Shown here one piece after another: positions 34,989 to 46,224 of a stretch of DNA of 64,000 bases. This DNA is from an uncultured Alphaproteobacteria bacterium (GTDB taxonomy: Bacteria > Pseudomonadota > Alphaproteobacteria > HIMB59 > GCA-002718135). Made by a program: the position numbers and the translations under genes. Location of the stretch: contig CACNLM010000005.1 of the NCBI GenBank assembly GCA_902621305.1, positions 1-64,000 on the forward strand. Reading direction: 5' to 3'. How positions within the stretch are numbered: the stretch's first letter is position 1; every line of letters begins with the position of its first letter. The notes beneath the pieces were generated by a model that was not told the origin of the DNA, did not search any database, and saw nothing but the letters and a program-made list of their open reading frames with translations.

Positions 34989-35444
34989 TTACTTAGTCAG
35001 GTTAATTTTACCACCCGCCTTTTCTAAAACTTTAATAGCTTCTTTAGATGCATATGAAATTTCTAAATTAGTGGGTTGATCCAATTTTCCAACGTTTAAT
35101 AGTTTTAGATCTCCATTAGATCTCTTAAAAATTTTTTTATTAAATAAGTCATCTTCTTTAATATCTTGTGGGTTTAAATTATGTTTTTTTATTAAATTAT
35201 TAATAGTATTAAAATTTATATTTTGAATATTAGTCTTAAAAATATTTTTAAAACCTCTTTTTGGAAGACGGCGATATATAGGCATCTGACCTCCCTCAAA
35301 ACCATTTATGGATACACCAGATCTAGATTTCTGTCCTTTAACACCTCTTCCAGATGTTTTGCCTAAGCCTGAACCAGACCCCCTACCTCTTCTTTTTCTT
35401 TTTTTATTAGAAGTTAATGTAGATTTTAGTTCGTTAATTTTCAT
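34989..35444 (-). CDS. rplO: 50S ribosomal protein L15
   Basis: L15, 151 residues from the ATG at 35444 ([10 protein letters not shown]). Seven further residues would overlap rps[23 protein letters not shown] is the family's glycine/arginine-rich RNA-binding opening (visible as [15 protein letters not shown]), then [18 protein letters not shown]. The start lies directly at the rpsE stop, so rpmD (L30), normally found here, is absent. Confidence 0.96.
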   Translation of the reverse strand: MKINELKSTLTSNKKRKRRGRGSGSGLGKTSGRGVKGQKSRSGVSINGFEGGQMPIYRRLPKRGFKNIFKTNIQNINFNTINNLIKKHNLNPQDIKEDDLFNKKIFKRSNGDLKLLNVGKLDQPTNLEISYASKEAIKVLEKAGGKINLTK

Positions 35445-35445
35445 T

Positions 35446-35955
35446 TTAATTATTTTTTGCTCCATTTATTTCATTAACTTTTTTTGATCTCTTTGATGCT
35501 ACAGATTTTGGAGATTCTGACATTTCAAAAGCATTAAGTGTGGCTTTTAACATATTATGTGGGTTGGATGTTCCAGTAGATTTTGCAACTACATCTTTAA
35601 TACCTAATGATTCAAACAATGCTCTCATTGGACCACCAGCAATTATACCAGTTCCAGGGGCTGCTGTTCTTAAAATAACTTTTCCAGCACCAAATCGGCC
35701 TACAGTATCATGATGAATAGTTCTATTTTCCTTAAGATGAACTCTAATCATCTTACTTTTAGCGTTTTCAGTTGCTTTTCTAACTGCCTCAGGAACTTCT
35801 TTAGCTTTTCCAGTACCTATTCCAACTCTACCTTTGTTATCACCGACTATCATTATCGCAGCAAAACCAAATCGTCTCCCACCTTTAACAACCTTAGCTA
35901 CTCTATTTATTGTTACCAAATGTTCGGTTAAATCATTTTTTTCATTATCTAACAT
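35446..35955 (-). CDS. rpsE: 30S ribosomal protein S5
   Basis: S5, 169 residues. [38 protein letters not shown] and [17 protein letters not shown] are diagnostic. The C-terminal part carries the usual alphaproteobacterial lysine-rich tail. Directly precedes rplO and follows rplR at 8 bases. Confidence 0.97.
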   Translation of the reverse strand: MLDNEKNDLTEHLVTINRVAKVVKGGRRFGFAAIMIVGDNKGRVGIGTGKAKEVPEAVRKATENAKSKMIRVHLKENRTIHHDTVGRFGAGKVILRTAAPGTGIIAGGPMRALFESLGIKDVVAKSTGTSNPHNMLKATLNAFEMSESPKSVASKRSKKVNEINGAKNN

Positions 35956-35963
35956 ATTTACCT

Positions 35964-36296
35964 CTAAAAATTAAGACCCTCAACTCTTGCTGCTTCAGCT
36001 AGAATTTTAATCAAACCATGATATTTGTATTTTCCTCTGTCAAATGTAACACTTTCTATACCTTTAGATTTAATTTTTTTTGCAATACTTTTTCCAACAA
36101 ATTCTGCAACTTCTTTCCTGGATAAATTTTTATCACGAATAGTTTTTTCTAATGAAGATGCACTTGCTAAAGTAACTCCTTTTGTATCATCTATTAATTG
36201 GGCATACATGTGATTATTTGATTTAAATACAGATAGCCTATTTCTTTTAGAAACTTTTTTTAACTTATACCTAACTTTATGTTTTCTATCTTTCAT
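35964..36296 (-). CDS. rplR: 50S ribosomal protein L18
   Basis: L18, 110 residues, slightly short. [29 protein letters not shown] at the N-terminal part (visible core [14 protein letters not shown]) and the ending [23 protein letters not shown] identify the 5S rRNA-binding protein. Lies 3 bases after rplF. Confidence 0.96.
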   Translation of the reverse strand: MKDRKHKVRYKLKKVSKRNRLSVFKSNNHMYAQLIDDTKGVTLASASSLEKTIRDKNLSRKEVAEFVGKSIAKKIKSKGIESVTFDRGKYKYHGLIKILAEAARVEGLNF

Positions 36297-36299
36297 AAA

Positions 36300-36830
36300 C
36301 TATTTCTTTTTACCTTCTTTTCTGAAAATATATTCGTCAATATACTTAATACCTTTTCCTTTAAAAGGTTCAGGTTTTCTAAAAGATCTTATTTTTGCTG
36401 CGGCAGCACCTAACTTTTCTTTATTAGCGCTAGAAAGTTTTATTAAGTTCTGTTTTGGACATTCTATTTTTACACCCTCAGGAATGTCAAAAATTATATC
36501 ATGACTATAACCAAGTTCTAATTTTAATTTTGAACCCGAAACACTTGCTCTATATCCAGTACCATTTAACTCTAATGTTTTTGAAAAACCATTCATTACA
36601 CCATTAATAGTATTTGCAATAATTGCTCTTGTAGTTCCCCATTTTGGATCATTTATAGAACTGTCAACCGGAGTTACACTTACTTCATCTTCTTTAATAA
36701 TTATTTTAAAATTTGAATTTACAGTAATGTCTAGCTGTCCAAGCTTCCCTTTTGCAGTGAAAATACCTTGGCTAAAGGCACATTCAACTTCTTTTGAAAT
36801 TTTTATAGGATTTTTTGCTACTCTTGACAC
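36300..36830 (-). CDS. rplF: 50S ribosomal protein L6
   Basis: L6, 176 residues. MSRVAKNPIKIS opening, LELNGTGYRASVSGSKLKLELGYSH in the centre (core NGTGYRASV), and the C-terminal RKPEPFKGKGIKYIDEYIFRKEGKK RNA-binding segment (core FKGKGIKY). The gene follows rpsH with no spacer. Confidence 0.97.
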   Translation of the reverse strand: MSRVAKNPIKISKEVECAFSQGIFTAKGKLGQLDITVNSNFKIIIKEDEVSVTPVDSSINDPKWGTTRAIIANTINGVMNGFSKTLELNGTGYRASVSGSKLKLELGYSHDIIFDIPEGVKIECPKQNLIKLSSANKEKLGAAAAKIRSFRKPEPFKGKGIKYIDEYIFRKEGKKK

Positions 36831-37229
36831 TTAAAACACCTCACACAAAACTTCACCACCAACATTATTTTTTTTTGCCTGAAGGTCAGACATAACACCT
36901 TTTGGTGTAGATAATATTGAAATACCAAGACCTCCATATGGTCTATTTAGCTCAGCAATTTTGGAATATTTTCTAATTCCAGGTTTTGAAATTCTTTTAA
37001 TTTTTTTTATTACTGGTGAACCATTAAAGTACTTAAGTTCTATTTGAATTGAGCTGACACCCTTCCTTAATTCAATATCTTTAAAATCTCTAATATATCC
37101 CTCTTCTTTAAGAACATTCAATACATTAATATTTAGTTTAGATTTAAGACAGGAAGTTGAAACTTTTTTTGCCTGATGGGCGTTTTTTATCCTTGCTAAC
37201 ATATCTGAAAGTGAATCATTAAATGCCAT
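36831..37229 (-). CDS. rpsH: 30S ribosomal protein S8
   Basis: S8, 132 residues. Starts MAFNDSLSDMLARIKNAH, and the C-terminal rRNA-binding part has NRPYGGLGISILSTPKGVMSD and GGEVLCEVF. Nine bases after rpsN. Confidence 0.97.
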   Translation of the reverse strand: MAFNDSLSDMLARIKNAHQAKKVSTSCLKSKLNINVLNVLKEEGYIRDFKDIELRKGVSSIQIELKYFNGSPVIKKIKRISKPGIRKYSKIAELNRPYGGLGISILSTPKGVMSDLQAKKNNVGGEVLCEVF

Positions 37230-37238
37230 AACTTACTC

Positions 37239-37544
37239 CTACCAACTTGACTTAACAACCCCTGGTAAATCACCAGTCATTGAAAGCTCTCTAAGTTTAA
37301 TTCTTGATAATCCAAATTTTCTATAATTACCTCTTGGTCTACCTGTAATTTCACATCTATTTCTGTGTCTAATTGCAGAACCGTTTCTTGGGAGATCATT
37401 TAATTTGTTTTGATATGTAAATCTTTCTTCCAAGCTAATGTTTTTATCTTTAATTTTGGCTTTAAGCATCTTTCTTTTAGCTTGATATTTCTCAATCAAT
37501 TTATATCTTCTTAAATTTTTTTGCACTGCACTTAACTTAGCCAT
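37239..37544 (-). CDS. rpsN: 30S ribosomal protein S14
   Basis: S14, 101 residues, the long zinc-free form (no CxxC motifs). [22 protein letters not shown] and [19 protein letters not shown] are conserved. Seven bases after rplE. Confidence 0.97.
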   Translation of the reverse strand: MAKLSAVQKNLRRYKLIEKYQAKRKMLKAKIKDKNISLEERFTYQNKLNDLPRNGSAIRHRNRCEITGRPRGNYRKFGLSRIKLRELSMTGDLPGVVKSSW

Positions 37545-37551
37545 TTTCCTC

Positions 37552-38103
37552 CTAATTAATCTGATTAATATTAAAAGGCATGTTAAAACTTTTTAGAAGT
37601 TCAAGTGCCTCATTATTATTTTTTGCAGAGGTACAAATGGTTATATCCATACCTCTAATCTTTTCAACTTTATCAAAGTTTATTTCAGGAAATATTACAT
37701 GTTCTTTAATGCCCATTGAAAAATTACCTTTTCCATCAAAACTTTTAGCATTAAGGCCTCTAAAATCTCTTATTCTTGGTATTGCGATATTCACAAGTCT
37801 ATCAAGAAACTCATACATTATTTTATTTCTTAAGGTAACCTTAGCACCTAAAGCCATACCTTCTCTAATTTTGAAACCAGATATTGCTTTTTTTGACTTT
37901 GTCTTTACTGCTTTTTGACCAGATATAAGAGTAAGATCTTCAACTGCTTTATCAATTAGTTTCGAATCTTCCTTGCCTTCTCCAATACCCATATTTAAAA
38001 TAATTTTTTCAATTTTTGGAACTTCGAATATATTTTTTAACCCAAGCTTAGATTGTAATGTTTTCTTTATTTCATCATTATATATATTTTGAAGTCTACT
38101 CAT
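37552..38103 (-). CDS. rplE: 50S ribosomal protein L5
   Basis: L5, 183 residues. [37 protein letters not shown] (core [13 protein letters not shown]) and [16 protein letters not shown] identify this 5S rRNA-binding protein. Follows rplX without a spacer. Confidence 0.97.
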   Translation of the reverse strand: MSRLQNIYNDEIKKTLQSKLGLKNIFEVPKIEKIILNMGIGEGKEDSKLIDKAVEDLTLISGQKAVKTKSKKAISGFKIREGMALGAKVTLRNKIMYEFLDRLVNIAIPRIRDFRGLNAKSFDGKGNFSMGIKEHVIFPEINFDKVEKIRGMDITICTSAKNNNEALELLKSFNMPFNINQIN

Positions 38104-38418
38104 CTAAATTTCCTTACCTGTTGTTTTTATTATTCTCATTTTCTTATTGTTATCTATTTTGTAACCAATTTTCACAGGTTTTTTTGATTCAGAGTCATAG
38201 AACGAAAGATTAGAAATATGTACTGGCATTTCTTTATCTATTATACCACCTGGTTGGTTATTATCAGGTTTTTGGTTTTTTTTAACTTTGTTAATATCAG
38301 TAACTATAGCTTTATTTTTCTTAGGAATCATTTTTACGATTTTACCAGTTTTACCTTTGTCTTTGCCAGTTAAAACAATTACCTCATCCCCTTTTTTTAA
38401 TTTGAATTTAATAACCAT
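38104..38418 (-). CDS. rplX: 50S ribosomal protein L24
   Basis: L24, 104 residues. KOW motif at the N-terminus (KKGDEVIVLTGKDKGKTGKI) and GGIIDKEMPVHISNLSFYD in the middle. Overlaps the rplN stop by one base. Confidence 0.96.
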   Translation of the reverse strand: MVIKFKLKKGDEVIVLTGKDKGKTGKIVKMIPKKNKAIVTDINKVKKNQKPDNNQPGGIIDKEMPVHISNLSFYDSESKKPVKIGYKIDNNKKMRIIKTTGKEI

Positions 38419-38786
38419 TATAAAACCTCTGGAGCAAGACTAATTATTTTCATAAATTTTTTGCTTCTTAATTCTCTAGTAACTGGACCAAATATTCTAG
38501 TAGCTATAGGTTCTTCTTGCTTATCTAAAATAACTGCCGCATTTTTATCAAATCTTATTGCCGATCCGTCAGATCTTTTAAAATCTTTTGAGGTTCTAAC
38601 AATAACAGCCTTGTATACATCACCTTTTTTTACTTTAGCTCTTGGAATAGCATCTTTGATTGACACAACAATTATATCTCCAATAGATGCGGATCTTCTT
38701 TTAGAACCACCAAGTACTTTAATACATTGTATTTTTCTAGCACCAGAGTTATCTGCCACAAATAAGTTAGATTGCATCTGTATCAT
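38418..38786 (-). CDS. rplN: 50S ribosomal protein L14
   Basis: L14, 122 residues from the ATG at 38786 ([18 protein letters not shown]), which overlaps the rpsQ stop as ATGA. An upstream start at 38819 lies in rpsQ and is rejected. [21 protein letters not shown] and the ending [11 protein letters not shown] are diagnostic. Confidence 0.97.
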   Translation of the reverse strand: MIQMQSNLFVADNSGARKIQCIKVLGGSKRRSASIGDIIVVSIKDAIPRAKVKKGDVYKAVIVRTSKDFKRSDGSAIRFDKNAAVILDKQEEPIATRIFGPVTRELRSKKFMKIISLAPEVL

Positions 38787-39028
38787 TTGTTTTCTCCAGA
38801 ATTTGATAACACAGTCCACTTTTTGATTTTTGAGATTGGTTTGGACTCTATAATTGAAACAGTATCACCAATGCTATAATCATTATTTTCATCATGTGCA
38901 TGATACTTTTTTGAAACTCTGATAATCTTTTTATAAAGTTTATGCTTGATTCTTCTTATTACATTTACAGTTATAGTTTTATTATTATTTGAAGAAATTA
39001 CTGTGCCAATTAAGATTCTTTTAGGCAT
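38783..39028 (-). CDS. rpsQ: 30S ribosomal protein S17
   Basis: S17, 81 residues from the ATG at 39028 ([15 protein letters not shown]). The preceding ATG at 39043 adds five residues within rpm[18 protein letters not shown] (core YHAHDE) and the SKIKKWTV end are typical. Overlaps rpmC by 8 bases and rplN by 4. Confidence 0.95.
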   Translation of the reverse strand: MPKRILIGTVISSNNNKTITVNVIRRIKHKLYKKIIRVSKKYHAHDENNDYSIGDTVSIIESKPISKIKKWTVLSNSGENK

Positions 39029-39215
39029 TTTTTTCTCCTGCATTATCTGTTAATTTCGCTTTTGCTCTAGCGATATTTTTTTTTGTATTTTTTATTTGGT
39101 TAGTTTTTTCAAGCTGACCAGTATTTTTTTGAAAATTTAAATTCATAAGATTTTTCTTTAATTCTAAAATTTCATCGTTTATTTTTTTGAAATCAATATT
39201 ATTTTTTTTATTCAT
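39021..39215 (-). CDS. rpmC: 50S ribosomal protein L29
   Basis: L29, 64 residues, two-helix protein at the peptide exit. [19 protein letters not shown] and the helical [15 protein letters not shown] end are the recognisable parts. It is lysine/asparagine-rich, so the match is looser than for its neighbours, but position between rplP and rpsQ supports it. Confidence 0.93.
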   Translation of the reverse strand: MNKKNNIDFKKINDEILELKKNLMNLNFQKNTGQLEKTNQIKNTKKNIARAKAKLTDNAGEKNA

Positions 39216-39631
39216 TATATGTTTCTTTCTACAAACTTACATTTTATTGGTAATTTTGCTGCAGCCAATAGCATGGCTTTTCTAGCATCGTTAACATTAA
39301 CACCATCAACTTCAAACATTATTCGTCCTGGTTTAACTCTACATGCCCAATATTCTATTGAACCCTTACCTTTACCCATTCTAACTTCAGCAGGCTTTTT
39401 TGAAACTGGTACGTCAGGAAAAATTCTAATCCACATTCTGCCAGCTCTTTTTAGATATCTAGTTATCGCCTTTCTTGCCGCTTCTATTTGTCTAGATGTA
39501 ACTCTCTCTGGTTCCATAGCTTTTAAACCAAAACTCCCATAGTTTAGTTTATAGTTACCTTTTGAACTGCCATGTATTCTGCCCTTAAACTGTTTTCTGT
39601 ACTTAGTTTTCTTTGGTGATAACATGTTCAT
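39215..39631 (-). CDS. rplP: 50S ribosomal protein L16
   Basis: L16, 138 residues. [16 protein letters not shown] near the N-terminus, [18 protein letters not shown] and [22 protein letters not shown] are conserved. The ATG at 39631 overlaps the rpsC stop (TAATG). An ATG two codons later is the alternative. Confidence 0.97.
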   Translation of the reverse strand: MNMLSPKKTKYRKQFKGRIHGSSKGNYKLNYGSFGLKAMEPERVTSRQIEAARKAITRYLKRAGRMWIRIFPDVPVSKKPAEVRMGKGKGSIEYWACRVKPGRIMFEVDGVNVNDARKAMLLAAAKLPIKCKFVERNI

Positions 39632-40308
39632 TATCTAACACTCCCTTGATCAATTTGTTTTTTTTCACTTGCATAAGGGTCTTTTGATAGTATTTCACCT
39701 TTGTTAATCCATACCTTAATGCCACAAATTCCATATGTAGTTTCAGCTTCAGCTGTTGAGTAATCAATATCTCCTCTTAAAGTATGAAGTGGAACACTTC
39801 CTTCATGATACTTTTCAGTTCTTGCAATTTCTGCACCACCTAATCTACCACTACAAACAACCTTTACTCCTTTAGCTCCAAGTCTCATTGCTGACTGAAC
39901 TGCTTTTTTCATAGCTCTTCTAAAAGAAATTCTTTTTTCAAGTTGTGAAGCTATATTTTCAGCAACCAATTTAGCTTCAACCTCAGGTTTTCTAACTTCT
40001 TTAATATCTAAGAAAACTTCTAAGTTTGACATTTTTGATAGATCATTTTTGAGTGCCTCAATATCAGCACCCTTCTTTCCAATAATTATTCCTGGCCTTG
40101 AACTAAATATCGAAAGCCTTAATTTTTTTGCCGCTCTTTCAATATTTATTTTTGAAATACTTGCATTTTTAAGTTTTTTTTCAACATAGCTTTTAATTTT
40201 TAAATCTTGATGAAGTAACTTGGTATATTCATTTTTTGAAAACCATCTCGATGACCAAGTTTTATTTATACCAAGTCTAATTCCGTGTGGATTAACTTTT
40301 TGTCCCAT
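39631..40308 (-). CDS. rpsC: 30S ribosomal protein S3
   Basis: S3, 225 residues. [14 protein letters not shown] opening, KH domain with [19 protein letters not shown], and the C-terminal [21 protein letters not shown] (core [14 protein letters not shown]). Shares one base with rplV upstream. Confidence 0.98.
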   Translation of the reverse strand: MGQKVNPHGIRLGINKTWSSRWFSKNEYTKLLHQDLKIKSYVEKKLKNASISKINIERAAKKLRLSIFSSRPGIIIGKKGADIEALKNDLSKMSNLEVFLDIKEVRKPEVEAKLVAENIASQLEKRISFRRAMKKAVQSAMRLGAKGVKVVCSGRLGGAEIARTEKYHEGSVPLHTLRGDIDYSTAEAETTYGICGIKVWINKGEILSKDPYASEKKQIDQGSVR

Positions 40309-40676
40309 TATGATTTATCCTTTTTATTTTCTGATTTTTCCTCAACAATTATTGTAATTTTACTAAATGGTTTTATGATTGAGGCTGCTCTTCCTTTAGC
40401 CCTTGGTCTCCATCTTTTCATCCTTAAACTCTTTCCAACAAATGCTTCCTTTATATAAAGTCTATCAATGTCTAATTGTTTATTATTTTCAGCGTTTGCA
40501 ACAGCGGCATTTAAAACTTTTAAGACTGTTTTAGAAATCCTTTTAGATGAGAATTGTAAATGATTTACAGCTGAACTTACTTTCATATTTACAATACTGT
40601 TCACTAATAAAGATAATTTTGTTGGACTAATTCTAACCATATTATCTTTTGCTACTGCTATAATATTACTGTTCAT
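40308..40676 (-). CDS. rplV: 50S ribosomal protein L22
   Basis: L22, 122 residues. [15 protein letters not shown] opening, and the exit-tunnel hairpin and C-terminal [21 protein letters not shown] are intact. Overlaps rpsS by 4 bases. Confidence 0.97.
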   Translation of the reverse strand: MNSNIIAVAKDNMVRISPTKLSLLVNSIVNMKVSSAVNHLQFSSKRISKTVLKVLNAAVANAENNKQLDIDRLYIKEAFVGKSLRMKRWRPRAKGRAASIIKPFSKITIIVEEKSENKKDKS

Positions 40677-40954
40677 TTTTGCTCAGCTTTCTTGTCTGCG
40701 GCTGTATGCCCTTTAAATGTTCTAGTTGGAGAAAATTCACCTAGTTTGTGACCAACCATTTGTTCATTTATTGTAACTGGAACAAATTTCTGTCCATTAT
40801 AAACGCCAAAAGTCAATCCAACAAATTCAGGTAATATTGTTGATCTTCTTGACCATGTTTTTAAAACTTCTTTTCTACCAGATTTAGAAAGTTTTTCAGC
40901 TTTCTTAATTAAGGTTACATCAACAAATGGTCCTTTCCAAACTGATCTTGTCAT
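40673..40954 (-). CDS. rpsS: 30S ribosomal protein S19
   Basis: S19, 93 residues. [18 protein letters not shown] opening, [21 protein letters not shown] and [15 protein letters not shown] end. Shares one base with rplB. Confidence 0.97.
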   Translation of the reverse strand: MTRSVWKGPFVDVTLIKKAEKLSKSGRKEVLKTWSRRSTILPEFVGLTFGVYNGQKFVPVTINEQMVGHKLGEFSPTRTFKGHTAADKKAEQK

Positions 40955-41775
40955 TATTTTTTCTTCCTTTTAATTATAAATATGTTTGTTTTTTTATTAT
41001 TTCTTGTTTTTTTACCTTTTGTGGATACTCCCCATGGAGTTACTGGATCCCTACCTCCTGAAGTTCTACCTTCTCCTCCACCATGAGGGTGATCAACTGG
41101 ATTCATAACAACTCCTCTAACTTTAGGTCTAAAACCTAGGTATCTCTTTCTACCAGCTTTACCCAATTTAATGTTTTTTTGATCAGCATTTGAAACTTCA
41201 CCAATGGTAGCTCTGCATTGTTTATTTATGTGTCTGATCTCACCAGATATTAATTTAATTTGAACATATGGCTGTTCTTTAGATACTATTTGTGCAGATG
41301 AACCTGCAGATCTTATCAATTGCCCTCCAGCCCCTGGTTTTAATTCTATATTGTGTATGTTTGTGCCAACGGGAATATTATAAATGGGGAGGCAATTACC
41401 ATTCTTAATTGCAACATTTTCACCAGATATAATTTTATCACCAATTTTAATATTCTTAGGTGAAATTATGTAATTATGTTCTCCATCTTCGTATTTAATT
41501 AAGGATATGAAAGCTGTTCTATTTGGATCATACTCGTTTCTTATGACCTCAGCAGAAATATTAGTTTTAGATCTTTTAAAATCTATTAGTCTATATTTTC
41601 TTTTAACTCCTCCTCCCATTCTGCGTGATGTAATTCTACCTTGATTATTTCTTCCACCAGTAGATTTAAATTTAACTGTAAGTGTTTTATAGGATTTTTC
41701 ATTAGAAAGTTCTTTTTTTGAAACTAGTACAGTACCTCTTAGTCCAGGAGTAGTAGGTTTAAACTTTGTAAGCAT
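40954..41775 (-). CDS. rplB: 50S ribosomal protein L2
   Basis: L2, 273 residues. SB3-domain opening [33 protein letters not shown] (core GRNNQGRIT), and the peptidyl-transferase-proximal [18 protein letters not shown] with its key histidine. Shares one base with rplW. Confidence 0.98.
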   Translation of the reverse strand: MLTKFKPTTPGLRGTVLVSKKELSNEKSYKTLTVKFKSTGGRNNQGRITSRRMGGGVKRKYRLIDFKRSKTNISAEVIRNEYDPNRTAFISLIKYEDGEHNYIISPKNIKIGDKIISGENVAIKNGNCLPIYNIPVGTNIHNIELKPGAGGQLIRSAGSSAQIVSKEQPYVQIKLISGEIRHINKQCRATIGEVSNADQKNIKLGKAGRKRYLGFRPKVRGVVMNPVDHPHGGGEGRTSGGRDPVTPWGVSTKGKKTRNNKKTNIFIIKRKKK

Positions 41776-42092
41776 TATTTGATCTCCAATGAGGAGTCGA
41801 TCGTATTTCCTTCAACTAGTGTTACGATTGCTCTTTTTGTATCTTTTCTAAAACCATATTGACCCTTAAATGTTTTCCCTTTGCCACGCAAAATTGATGT
41901 ATTAACTTTATTCACCTTTACTTTAAAAATCATTTCTACAGCATTTTTAATTTCAAAGGATGTAGAGTTTTTTGAAACAACAAAAGAATACTGATTAAAC
42001 TGTTGGAGGTTTGTTGATTTTTCAGTAGTTATTGGTTTTTTTATGATACTAAAGGCTTTGTTTAGAGAAAGTTTTAAACTTTTATTTTTCAT
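41775..42092 (-). CDS. rplW: 50S ribosomal protein L23
   Basis: L23, 105 residues, exit-tunnel protein that docks SRP and trigger factor. [29 protein letters not shown] and [20 protein letters not shown] (core [13 protein letters not shown]) are present. Overlaps rplD by 4 bases. Confidence 0.96.
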   Translation of the reverse strand: MKNKSLKLSLNKAFSIIKKPITTEKSTNLQQFNQYSFVVSKNSTSFEIKNAVEMIFKVKVNKVNTSILRGKGKTFKGQYGFRKDTKRAIVTLVEGNTIDSSLEIK

Positions 42093-42712
42093 GAAAGCCT
42101 CTTTGTTATTTCGTTTAATGACTTTTGTTCGATAAAAATTTTATCAAATGTAAATAAATCTTTAACATTGATACCCTTTTGATTTAATGTTGAAATTTTT
42201 GGAATGTTTGATGAAGCAAGTTTAAAATTTTTATTCAAACCATTTTCAGAGTAGATAAATAAAGCTGTTTCAAAATCAAAACGTTTAAGATCTGAGTGTA
42301 ATTCTTTAGTTTTAAAACTTTTAATGTCAAACGAGTCTATAATAAAAATCTTATCTTCCATACATTTTACTGACAAAGCAGATTTTAAAGCTAATTTTTT
42401 TTCTTTTTTGTTAATACTAAATGAATAGTCTCTATTGACAGGGCCCATAGATACTGCACCACCTCTAAAATTAGGTGGTTTACTACTTCCTTGTCTTGCA
42501 TTACCTGTTCCTTTCTGCGAAAAAGGCTTTTTACCTCGTCCACTTACTTCTGATCTTGATTTAGTTTTATGAGATCCTTGCCTAGATTTAGCATTTTGGT
42601 ATCTTATATATTGATGAATTAAATCAGGAAGTTTTTTAATACCAAAAATATTTGAATCCAAATCAATGTCTCCTACTGTTTTATTTTTTAAGCTTAAAAT
42701 TGATTTTTTCAT
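42089..42712 (-). CDS. rplD: 50S ribosomal protein L4
   Basis: L4, 207 residues. The tunnel loop KTKSRSEVSGRGKKPFSQKG followed by TGNARQGS and the GPVNRDYSF segment identify it. Overlaps rplC by 4 bases. Confidence 0.97.
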   Translation of the reverse strand: MKKSILSLKNKTVGDIDLDSNIFGIKKLPDLIHQYIRYQNAKSRQGSHKTKSRSEVSGRGKKPFSQKGTGNARQGSSKPPNFRGGAVSMGPVNRDYSFSINKKEKKLALKSALSVKCMEDKIFIIDSFDIKSFKTKELHSDLKRFDFETALFIYSENGLNKNFKLASSNIPKISTLNQKGINVKDLFTFDKIFIEQKSLNEITKRLS

Positions 42713-43356
42713 ATTGGTTTTTTGATCGAGTCCTTCAAAAAGATAATTGAGTTTTTTTTACCAGGCACTGATCCCTTAACTATTAAAAGATTATTGGTAT
42801 TATCAATTTCAATTACTTTTAAATTTTGTTTTGTAACTTTTTTATTACCCATTCTTCCAGCCATTTTTTTTCCTTTAAAAACTCTTCCTGGATCTTGGTT
42901 TTGACCGGTAGACCCGTGTGATCTGTGAGAAATTGAAACACCATGAGATGCCCTGAGACCACCAAAATTGTGCCTTTTCATAACTCCAGCAAATCCTTTT
43001 CCAATAGAATAACTAGATACGTCTATAAATTGATCCACTTTAAAATGATCTGCATTAAGTTTTGTTCCAATTTCTAATATATTATCTTTGTCTACTCTAA
43101 ATTCTTTTAATATTTTTTTTGGGTTTATTTTAATTGAAGAAAATATTTTTCTTTGTGGTTTTCGAATTTTTGAAATATCTTGATTAGTTTCGATTGAGGC
43201 AAGCTGTACAGCATTATATCCATCTTTCTCCGAAGTTTTAATATTTGCGACTACACATTCATCTACTTTTAAAACTGTTACATGAGTATTAGTTCCATCA
43301 TCTTTATAGTAAGAACTATTTCCAATTTTTGTAGCAATTATACCTGTTCTTAACAT
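42709..43356 (-). CDS. rplC: 50S ribosomal protein L3
   Basis: L3, 215 residues. GKGFAGVMKRHNFGGLRASHG, SHRSHGSTGQNQDPGRVFKGK (core SHRSHGSTGQ) and GRMGNKKVTKQNL are conserved, including the glutamine methylated in many bacteria. Follows rpsJ at one base. Confidence 0.98.
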   Translation of the reverse strand: MLRTGIIATKIGNSSYYKDDGTNTHVTVLKVDECVVANIKTSEKDGYNAVQLASIETNQDISKIRKPQRKIFSSIKINPKKILKEFRVDKDNILEIGTKLNADHFKVDQFIDVSSYSIGKGFAGVMKRHNFGGLRASHGVSISHRSHGSTGQNQDPGRVFKGKKMAGRMGNKKVTKQNLKVIEIDNTNNLLIVKGSVPGKKNSIIFLKDSIKKPI

Positions 43357-43357
43357 A

Positions 43358-43666
43358 CTAAATTTTTATATCTACTTCTACACCTGCAGAAAGGTCTAAT
43401 TTCATTAGTGCATCTACTGTTTGTGGTGTTGGATCAATGATATCAAGTAATCTATTATGAGTTCTAATTTCAAGTTGATCTCTACTTTTTTTATCAATAT
43501 GAGGGGATTTATTAACTGTAAATCTCTCAAATCTTGTAGGTAAAGGTATTGGTCCTTTAACCTTTGCACCAGTTCTTTTAGCGGTATTAATTATATCCTG
43601 CGTGCTGTTGTCAAGTAAGGAGTTGTCAAAACCTCTTAACCTAATTCTTATATTTTGATTATCCAT
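43358..43666 (-). CDS. rpsJ: 30S ribosomal protein S10 / NusE
   Basis: S10, 102 residues, also the NusE transcription antitermination factor. [35 protein letters not shown] (core GPIPLPT) and RTHNRLLDI are diagnostic. Shares one base with the fusA stop. No tuf gene lies between them. Confidence 0.98.
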   Translation of the reverse strand: MDNQNIRIRLRGFDNSLLDNSTQDIINTAKRTGAKVKGPIPLPTRFERFTVNKSPHIDKKSRDQLEIRTHNRLLDIIDPTPQTVDALMKLDLSAGVEVDIKI

Positions 43667-45744
43667 TATGCTAATTTTGCCTTTACTTCTTCAGCTACAT
43701 TTGAAGGTACTTCTTCATAATGATCAAACTGCATTGTATAGTTAGCTCTACCCTGAGATAATGATCTAAGATTGTTAACGTACCCAAACATATTTGCCAG
43801 TGGAACCATAGCATCAACAACGTTTGCATTTCCTCTAGTAGACATTTCTTGAACTTGACCTCTTCTACTATTTAGATCACCAATTACATCTCCCATATAT
43901 TCTTCTGGAGTGACAACTTCAACTTTCATCATTGGTTCTAATAATACCGGGTTTGCTTTAGCTATTCCTTCTCTAAATGCAGCTCTTGCTGCAATTTCAA
44001 ATGCAAGTACGCTAGAGTCCACATCATGATATGCACCATCGTACAAAGTAGCTTTAAAATCAATACATGGAAAACCTGCTATTACACCTGTTTGCTGTTG
44101 GGCTATCAATCCCTTTTCAACGCCAGGTATGTGTTCGGTTGGAATATTACCACCTTTGATTTGGTTTATAAATTGATATCCACTTCCTGGTTCCCCTGGT
44201 TCAAAATTTATTTTTACTCTAGCAAATTGTCCAGCACCACCAGACTGTTTCTTATGAGTGTAATCAACATCATATGGTTTTGAAATTGTTTCTCTATAAG
44301 CAACTTGAGGAGCTCCAACGTTTGCCTCAACTTTAAATTCTCTCTTCATTCTATCAACTAAAATTTCTAGATGAAGTTCACCCATTCCTTTTATTATTGT
44401 TTGTCCACTCTCATGATCTGTTGTAACTCTAAAACTAGGATCTTCTTGTGCTAGTCTTCCAAGAGCTTGACCCATTTTTTCATGATCTACTTTAGTTTTT
44501 GGTTCGACAGCAACTTCTATAACAGGATCGGGAAAATCCATCTTCTCTAAAACTATTGGTTTGTCAGAAGCGCATAGAGTTTCTCCAGTGGTTACATCTT
44601 TTAAACCGACTAAAGCAACTATGTCACCAGCATTAGCTGTTTTAATTTCTTCTCTATTATTAGCGTGCATCAACAACATTCTTCCAATATTTTCTTTTTT
44701 ACCTGAGTTAGAATTTAAAACTGTATCTTTTGTATTAATTGAACCAGAATATATCCTTGCAAAAGTAAGACTACCAACAAAAGGATCAGTCATAATTTTA
44801 AAAGCTAGTGCACTAAAAGGTTCACTATCCTCACATTTTCTTGTTAATTCTTTTGCATCATCATTAATGTCGACACCCTTAACACTAGCAACATCAGTTG
44901 GAGATGGCATATAGTCAATTACGGCATCTAATAGTGGTTGAACTCCTTTATTTTTAAAAGCTGATCCAGTCAAAACAGGTACAAATGATCCTTTTAAAGT
45001 ACCTTTTCTAATGCATAATTTTAATTCTTCGGTTGATGGTTCTTTACCCTCCAAATAATTTTCCATAATGGTATCATCTTCTTCAACAGCTTTTTCAATT
45101 AATTTTAGTCTATATTCCTCAGATTGAGATTTTAAATCCTCTGGAATATCTACAATATCATATTTAGCACCAAGACTTTCATCCTGCCAAATAATTGCTT
45201 TATTAGATACAAGATCTACAACACCTTTAAGATTACTTTCAATTCCAATTGGTAGTTGGGTAACTAGAGGATATGAGCCTAAACGTTCTGAAATCATATC
45301 AACGCACATAAAAAAATTCGCGCCAGTTCTATCTAATTTATTTACAAAACACATGCGCGGTACTTTATATTTGTCTGCTTGTCTCCAAACTGTTTCAGAC
45401 TGTGGTTCTACACCTGCAACTCCATCAAAAACAGCTACTGCTCCATCTAATACTTTTAGTGACCTTTCAACCTCAATAGTAAAATCGACATGGCCGGGAG
45501 TGTCAATTATATTAATTCGGTGATCATTCCAAAAACATGTTGTAGCTGCAGAAGTTATAGTTATTCCTCGCTCCTGTTCTTGTTCCATCCAGTCCATGGT
45601 AGCAGCACCATCATGAACTTCACCAATTTTATGAGATTTACCAGTATAATATAATATTCTTTCTGTTGTTGTTGTTTTTCCAGCATCAATATGAGCCATG
45701 ATACCAATGTTTCTATATCTAGATAAAGGATGAGATCTCGACAT
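43666..45744 (-). CDS. fusA: Elongation factor G
   Basis: Translocation GTPase, 692 residues from the ATG at 45744 ([14 protein letters not shown]). A start at 45786 would overlap rpsG. G1 [13 protein letters not shown]2 RGITITSA, G3 DTPGHVDF and G4 NKLDRTGA are in order, and domain IV has [15 protein letters not shown] sequence. Follows rpsG at 7 bases. Confidence 0.98.
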   Translation of the reverse strand: MSRSHPLSRYRNIGIMAHIDAGKTTTTERILYYTGKSHKIGEVHDGAATMDWMEQEQERGITITSAATTCFWNDHRINIIDTPGHVDFTIEVERSLKVLDGAVAVFDGVAGVEPQSETVWRQADKYKVPRMCFVNKLDRTGANFFMCVDMISERLGSYPLVTQLPIGIESNLKGVVDLVSNKAIIWQDESLGAKYDIVDIPEDLKSQSEEYRLKLIEKAVEEDDTIMENYLEGKEPSTEELKLCIRKGTLKGSFVPVLTGSAFKNKGVQPLLDAVIDYMPSPTDVASVKGVDINDDAKELTRKCEDSEPFSALAFKIMTDPFVGSLTFARIYSGSINTKDTVLNSNSGKKENIGRMLLMHANNREEIKTANAGDIVALVGLKDVTTGETLCASDKPIVLEKMDFPDPVIEVAVEPKTKVDHEKMGQALGRLAQEDPSFRVTTDHESGQTIIKGMGELHLEILVDRMKREFKVEANVGAPQVAYRETISKPYDVDYTHKKQSGGAGQFARVKINFEPGEPGSGYQFINQIKGGNIPTEHIPGVEKGLIAQQQTGVIAGFPCIDFKATLYDGAYHDVDSSVLAFEIAARAAFREGIAKANPVLLEPMMKVEVVTPEEYMGDVIGDLNSRRGQVQEMSTRGNANVVDAMVPLANMFGYVNNLRSLSQGRANYTMQFDHYEEVPSNVAEEVKAKLA

Positions 45745-45751
45745 AATTACT

Positions 45752-46222
45752 TTACCATCTAAAGTGTGAAAAAGCTCTGTTGGCATCAGCCATTTTATGA
45801 GTTTCTTCTCTTTTTTTTACAGCATTACCTTTATTGTTAAATGCATCAATTATCTCATTAGCAACTCTTTCTTTCATTGTTTTTTCATTTCTTTTGACTG
45901 CAGAGTCAACAATCCATTTCATTGCTAAAGTCTGCGCTCTTTTAGGTCTAACCTCCATAGGAACTTGATATGTTGCTCCTCCTACTCTCCTTGATCTGAC
46001 TTCTAAAGATGGTTTTACATTACTCAATGCTTCATGAAAAAAATCTATTGGAGTTTTGTCTGTTTTTTTTGCAACTAGATCAAAAGCACCATAAACAATT
46101 TTTTCGGAAGTTGATTTTTTCCCATCGAGCATAATTCTGTTCATAAACTTAGCTAAAACAAGATCCTTATATTTATGGTCTGGTAAAATATTTCTTTTTT
46201 CTGCTGCTCTTCTTCGTGACAT
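45752..46222 (-). CDS. rpsG: 30S ribosomal protein S7
   Basis: S7, 156 residues. [20 protein letters not shown] opening, [19 protein letters not shown] and the [20 protein letters not shown] beta-hairpin (core [11 protein letters not shown]) are intact. Two bases after rpsL. Confidence 0.98.
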   Translation of the reverse strand: MSRRRAAEKRNILPDHKYKDLVLAKFMNRIMLDGKKSTSEKIVYGAFDLVAKKTDKTPIDFFHEALSNVKPSLEVRSRRVGGATYQVPMEVRPKRAQTLAMKWIVDSAVKRNEKTMKERVANEIIDAFNNKGNAVKKREETHKMADANRAFSHFRW

Positions 46223-46224
46223 AA

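Noticed and set aside
34642..35079. 145-codon open frame on the plus strand opposite secY/rplO
   Set aside because: Antisense of conserved genes with no family match.
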